A DNA stretch of 8,319 bases, taken from positions 1-8,319 of the forward strand of contig JAHIMV010000084.1 of the NCBI GenBank assembly GCA_018896315.1, given 5' to 3'. Below, piece after piece: positions 5,754 to 8,319 of the stretch. The first letter of the stretch is position 1. Each line of letters starts with the position of its first letter. This DNA is from Patescibacteria group bacterium (GTDB taxonomy: Bacteria > Patescibacteriota > Patescibacteriia > UBA2591 > UBA6264). A program made the position numbers and the translations under genes. The notes beneath the pieces are model-generated. The model was not told the DNA's origin. It searched no databases and saw only the letters and a list, made by a program, of their open reading frames with translations.

Positions 5754-5784
5754 TTGACAAACTTACTGCTTGGATTAGTATAAT
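5754..5784 (+). promoter_or_regulatory. Consensus sigma-70-type promoter for the PLP enzyme gene
   Basis: TTGACA (5754-5759) and TATAAT (5779-5784) match both hexamers exactly, separated by 19 bp, slightly longer than the usual 17. Transcription would begin near 5791, giving a leader of about 55 bases. The leader starts inside an inverted copy of the ATGCATTCGTATG repeat segment. Confidence 0.72.
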
Positions 5785-5845
5785 TAGTATGCATTCGTAT
5801 GTTGTTATTAATTTATTATATAACTAACTAAAAAAATAACAAGGG

Positions 5846-6724
5846 ATGAATAATACTCCACAAAAATCATATCCTAGCCTATCTAATAAAATTGGACTAT
5901 CTAGTCTTTGGATTAAACATGAATATTTAAACGAAGCTGGTTCTCATAAAATCAGGCTGTTAGAAAAACTCATCAAAGACCATTTAAAAAAAGGTCAAAA
6001 AAATTTTGTTATTTCTTCTTCGGGAAATGCGGCTATTGCTGCGGCTCATTTTCTTACAAAATATGTGAGAACAAAAAGTAATCTGATGATTTTTGTTTCA
6101 ACGAATATTTCTGCAGAAAAAATTCAACGTTTAAAAAAAGCCATTGGTGCTTGTCCAGATATTGAGATTAAAAAAGTGTTAAGACCTAAGCAGCAAGCTT
6201 TTTTATTTTCTAAAAAATATAAAGCAATTTTTTTACGCGGTTCAACTGAACCAACGGCTCCTCAAGCTTATTATTCTTTGGCTAAAGAATTAAGCCAAAT
6301 CCCTAATTTAAGATCTATTTTTATTCCTAGTTCTTCTGGTGTGACTGCTCTGGGACTACATCAGGGCTTTAAAAAATTAAAAAAGAAAATAGAAATTCAT
6401 CTAGTCCAAACCGAAAAGATTCACCCTTTAACTAGAAATTTTGACCATCAATTTTCTCCTCAAAAAACCTCATTGGCTGACGCTATTGTTGACCGGATTG
6501 GATTAAGAAAACAAGAAGTCAACAAAACTGTCCAAGAATCATTAGGCTCGGGCTGGATTATCAGTGATAAGGATTTAAGGCAAACTGAAAAACTATTACA
6601 AACCAATACAAATATTTCTATTAAGAGCTATAATGCTTTGTTGTCATTAGCGGGTGTAATTAAAGCACAAAAAAGAGGCTGGCCTTTTTCAGGAACAATT
6701 TGCTGTTTATTTACTGGTTTATGA
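5846..6724 (+). CDS. Fold-type-II PLP-dependent enzyme (threonine synthase/dehydratase-like)
   Basis: The protein belongs to the tryptophan-synthase-beta-like PLP superfamily. LWIKHEYLNEAGSHKIR matches the lysine motif, with K35 as the likely Schiff-base residue; SSSGNAAIAAA (57-67) is the cofactor-binding loop; IPSSSGVTALGLHQGF stands where the phosphate-binding glycine-rich loop normally is, with serines replacing some glycines; and the C-terminus TICCLFTGL matches the final conserved Thr-Gly strand. The usual TP motif near the start (NNTPQKSYP) supports ATG 5846, although AAGGG abuts the ATG with no spacer. At 292 residues it is shorter than most relatives (about 320-400) and lacks any regulatory domain. 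Threonine synthase, cysteine synthase and serine/threonine dehydratase cannot be separated from sequence alone. A consensus promoter precedes it, and it appears to be transcribed alone. Confidence 0.85.
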   Translation: MNNTPQKSYPSLSNKIGLSSLWIKHEYLNEAGSHKIRLLEKLIKDHLKKGQKNFVISSSGNAAIAAAHFLTKYVRTKSNLMIFVSTNISAEKIQRLKKAIGACPDIEIKKVLRPKQQAFLFSKKYKAIFLRGSTEPTAPQAYYSLAKELSQIPNLRSIFIPSSSGVTALGLHQGFKKLKKKIEIHLVQTEKIHPLTRNFDHQFSPQKTSLADAIVDRIGLRKQEVNKTVQESLGSGWIISDKDLRQTEKLLQTNTNISIKSYNALLSLAGVIKAQKRGWPFSGTICCLFTGL

Positions 6725-6726
6725 GT

Positions 6727-6770
6727 AATGCGATACCAATATACGAATAGTTAGATGACATATGAATGTC
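6727..6770. repeat. Dispersed intergenic repeat, copy B
   Basis: GCGATACCAATATACGAAT (6730-6748) and GACATATGAAT (6757-6767) follow the PLP gene's stop codon by a few bases, as copy A does after the first gene. GACAT/ATGTC (6757-6761, 6766-6770) forms a small hairpin. Compared with copy A, eight extra bases lie between the two blocks. Confidence 0.7.
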
Positions 6771-6804
6771 AACACCCTAGTAACACTGAAACTGCAGATA
6801 AAGC

Positions 6805-6964
6805 GTCATTGCGAGGAGCGATAGCGACGAAGCAATCCCCTAAAAAGGAAGATAAGAGGTTCGACCTTTTGGAATAAGAGAATATACAAGGTCAAACCTC
6901 AGATTGCTTCGCTCCTTTCAGTCGCTCGCAATGCCAGACGAGAAATTTCGTTTCTTGCAATGAC
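6805..6964. mobile_element. MITE-like foldback element of the GTCATTGCGAGG type (160 bp)
   Basis: The ends are GTCATTGC (6805-6812) and GCAATGAC (6957-6964). Inside, CGAAGCAATC (6828-6837) pairs with GATTGCTTCG (6902-6911), and a 13-position stem (6856-6868 with 6888-6900, one mismatch) forms the core. The end sequence, GTCATTGCGAGGAGCG leading to ACGAAGCAATC, resembles a palindromic repeat I recall from many unrelated bacterial genomes. It has no reading frame, so movement would need a transposase supplied elsewhere. Confidence 0.7.
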
Positions 6965-6994
6965 AAAGAGAGAGCATCTAAACAAAACTGTTGA

Positions 6995-7141
6995 CTTTCG
7001 TTTGGTAACCAACCGTTAGACCGAAAGCCAATTTATCCAATATATGGATAAATTCAGATTTTGGGCTCTAAAACATAGACCAAATAAGGGTTTTAGAGGG
7101 TCATTTTTCGGTGCCAGGCACCGGTGGATACCAAACAAAGG
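6995..7141. mobile_element. Second foldback element with imperfect terminal inverted repeats (about 147 bp)
   Basis: CTTTCGTTTGGTAACC (6995-7010) and GGATACCAAACAAAG (7127-7141) are inverted copies with one mismatch and one extra base. Between them lie three hairpins: AATTTATCCA/TGGATAAATT (7030-7054, 25 nt), CTCTAAAAC/GTTTTAGAG (7066-7098) and CGGTGCC-A-GGCACCG (7109-7123). The plan, an outer stem around a row of hairpins, is like the array at 3010-3126. No coding frame is seen. Confidence 0.55.
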
Positions 7142-7161
7142 ATTTCCAAAGGACGAAAAAA

Positions 7162-7174
7162 GGGGTCAGACCCC
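7162..7174. repeat. REP-like 13-nt palindrome, copy 2
   Basis: GGGGTCAGACCCC, identical to 2953-2965, again preceded by an A run and followed by A. It lies 21 bases after the second foldback element. Confidence 0.75.
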
Positions 7175-7276
7175 ATTAGATTAAAACAAAAAAACAACTA
7201 AACAATTAAACAACTTAACAAAAATTGCTAATCAGTTATAAAAATTTGTTAAATTGTTAATTTGCTAAATTGCTAA
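7175..7276. other. AT-rich leader tract before murA
   Basis: The tract contains reiterations of AAACAAC/AACAATTAAAC on the left and AAATTGTTAATTTGCTAAATTG on the right, which are loosely inverted copies of each other and could fold back. Its right end, TTGCTAAATTGATAC, runs directly into the murA reading frame. No gene and no convincing promoter or ribosome site is seen. Confidence 0.4.
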
Positions 7277-8319
7277 ATTGATACTAAGAATTTCAAAATT
7301 AAAGGAGGTCAAAAATTAAAAGGAACTATTACTACCAACACTTCAAAAAATGCCGCTGTTGGTTTAATGTGCGCTTCTCTTTTAAATAAAAACAAAACTG
7401 TTTTAAAAAACGTCCCTCATATTGAAGAAGTCAATCGTATTATGGAAGTTTTAAAAAGCTTGAAAATAAAAGTTGACTGGGTTAATAAAAATGATTTAGA
7501 AATTATTCCCCCAAAAAAAATAAATATTAACAATCTTGACTATAAAGCAGCAATTAAAACTAGAAGTATTATCATGCTTATGGGGCCTTTAGTTCATTTA
7601 CTTTCTAATTTTAAGCTCCCTCAACCCGGGGGTTGTAAATTAGGATTGAGAACTGTTAGACCGCATTTATTCGCTTTAGAAAAATTAGGGGTAAAAATAA
7701 AAACACTTTCCAAATTTTATGAAATTTCTAAAACTAATTTAAAGTCAGCTGAAATTATTTTATATGAATCAGGAGATACAACCACAGAAAATGTTTTAAT
7801 GGCAGCGGCAAAAATCAAGGGTAAAACTACTATCAAATTTGCTTCTGCCAATTATCAGGTTCAAGATCTTTGCTGCTTTTTATTAAAATTAGGAGTAAAA
7901 ATAAACGGAATTGGCACTACCACTTTAATGGTTCAGGGAAAACCAAATATTAACAAACCAATTAACTATTATTTAAGCGAAGATCCTATTGAATCAATGT
8001 TTTTCTTATCACTTGCCGCCACTACTAATTCCAGCTTAACCATTAAAAGATGCCCTATTGAATTTTTAGAACTAGAACTGCTTAAACTGGAAAAAATGAA
8101 TTTTAAATTCAAGATTTTGAAAAAATATAAAGCTAGGAACGGTTTTACTAATTTAGTTGACATTAAAACATATCCTTCAAAATTAATCGCTTTAGAAGAA
8201 AAAATCTATGCTCGACCATTCCCAGGATTAAATATTGATAATCTACCATTTTTTGTTCCCATTGCTACTCAATCTAAAGGAGAAACTTTAATTCATGATT
8301 GGGTTTATGAACATCGCGC
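7277..8319 (+). CDS. murA: UDP-N-acetylglucosamine 1-carboxyvinyltransferase (MurA), non-AUG start, 3' end outside window
   Basis: MurA transfers enolpyruvate from PEP to UDP-GlcNAc, the first committed step of peptidoglycan synthesis, in the cytoplasm. The frame shows FKIKGGQKLKGTI at the N-terminus, SKNAA with the substrate-binding Lys-Asn pair, KTRSII, PGGC with the fosfomycin-target Cys, and later PGLNIDNLPFF (general-base Asp region) and DWVYEHR. It stays open to the right edge, 347 of about 420 residues. No ATG, GTG or TTG lies between the TAA at 7274-7276 and the ATG at 7367, which would remove the Lys-Asn pair. The ATT at 7277 places Lys-Asn at 24-25 and Cys at 120, close to E. coli (22-23 and 115), so I start there. 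A perfect AAAGGAGGT at 7301-7309 is coding sequence and has no useful start after it. Divergent spots include GLRTVRPH. A damaged 5' end is the alternative. Confidence 0.87.
   Translation, partial: MDTKNFKIKGGQKLKGTITTNTSKNAAVGLMCASLLNKNKTVLKNVPHIEEVNRIMEVLKSLKIKVDWVNKNDLEIIPPKKININNLDYKAAIKTRSIIMLMGPLVHLLSNFKLPQPGGCKLGLRTVRPHLFALEKLGVKIKTLSKFYEISKTNLKSAEIILYESGDTTTENVLMAAAKIKGKTTIKFASANYQVQDLCCFLLKLGVKINGIGTTTLMVQGKPNINKPINYYLSEDPIESMFFLSLAATTNSSLTIKRCPIEFLELELLKLEKMNFKFKILKKYKARNGFTNLVDIKTYPSKLIALEEKIYARPFPGLNIDNLPFFVPIATQSKGETLIHDWVYEHR

Noticed and set aside
6856..6868. GGTTCGACC, resembling a tRNA T-arm
   Set aside because: It is one arm of the foldback core stem; no acceptor stem, anticodon arm or CCA context is present.
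7301..7309. AAAGGAGGT as a Shine-Dalgarno site
   Set aside because: It encodes the conserved Lys-Gly-Gly of MurA and the only nearby candidate start is out of frame, giving a short meaningless peptide.
7969..8163. Minus-strand open frame of 64 codons
   Set aside because: It lies wholly within the conserved murA reading frame and its product is low-complexity.

Overview
The window is AT-rich, gene-dense and uses the standard code (TGA ends two of the genes). It carries single-copy cell-wall genes separated by many short palindromic repeats. That style, with compact genes, weak or absent Shine-Dalgarno sites, an Mpl-type Mur ligase and a DUF1611 protein, suggests a member of the Candidate Phyla Radiation (Patescibacteria), probably on the Parcubacteria side. 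This taxonomic call is inference from sequence style, not from a marker gene.

Layout: (1) 2-478, the C-terminal part of an NlpC/P60-like cysteine peptidase, cut by the window edge. (2) 591-2875, mraY and a 19-nt-overlapping DUF1611 gene (DgcN-like). (3) 2876-3153, an intergenic block built from hairpins, including a nested array. (4) 3154-3858, an unrecognised protein with a ParB/sulfiredoxin-like DGMHR motif. (5) 3890-5320, an Mpl/MurC-family ligase carrying a 33-nt near-perfect palindrome inside its reading frame. (6) 5432-5596 on the minus strand, a 54-residue LysW-like double-CxxC zinc ribbon, convergent with the ligase and divergent from the next gene. (7) 5754-5784, a consensus sigma-70-type promoter leading to a fold-type-II PLP enzyme at 5846-6724. 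(8) 6725-7276, about 550 bases with no gene, filled by two foldback elements, a REP-like palindrome and an AT-rich tract. (9) 7277 to the right edge, murA, intact in frame but with no ATG, GTG or TTG in a usable place; an ATT codon sits where the family starts.

The shared theme is peptidoglycan: MurA makes UDP-MurNAc precursor, the Mpl-type ligase adds peptide or alanine to UDP-MurNAc, MraY transfers the finished precursor to the lipid carrier, and an NlpC/P60-type enzyme would cut stem peptides. The DUF1611 protein (the family includes D-glutamate N-acetyltransferase), the LysW-like carrier and the PLP enzyme suggest amino-acid supply around this pathway, but that link is inference. The second theme is the density of palindromes. 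They lie after stop codons, around start codons and inside at least two reading frames, which resembles the in-gene palindromic elements known from Rickettsia.
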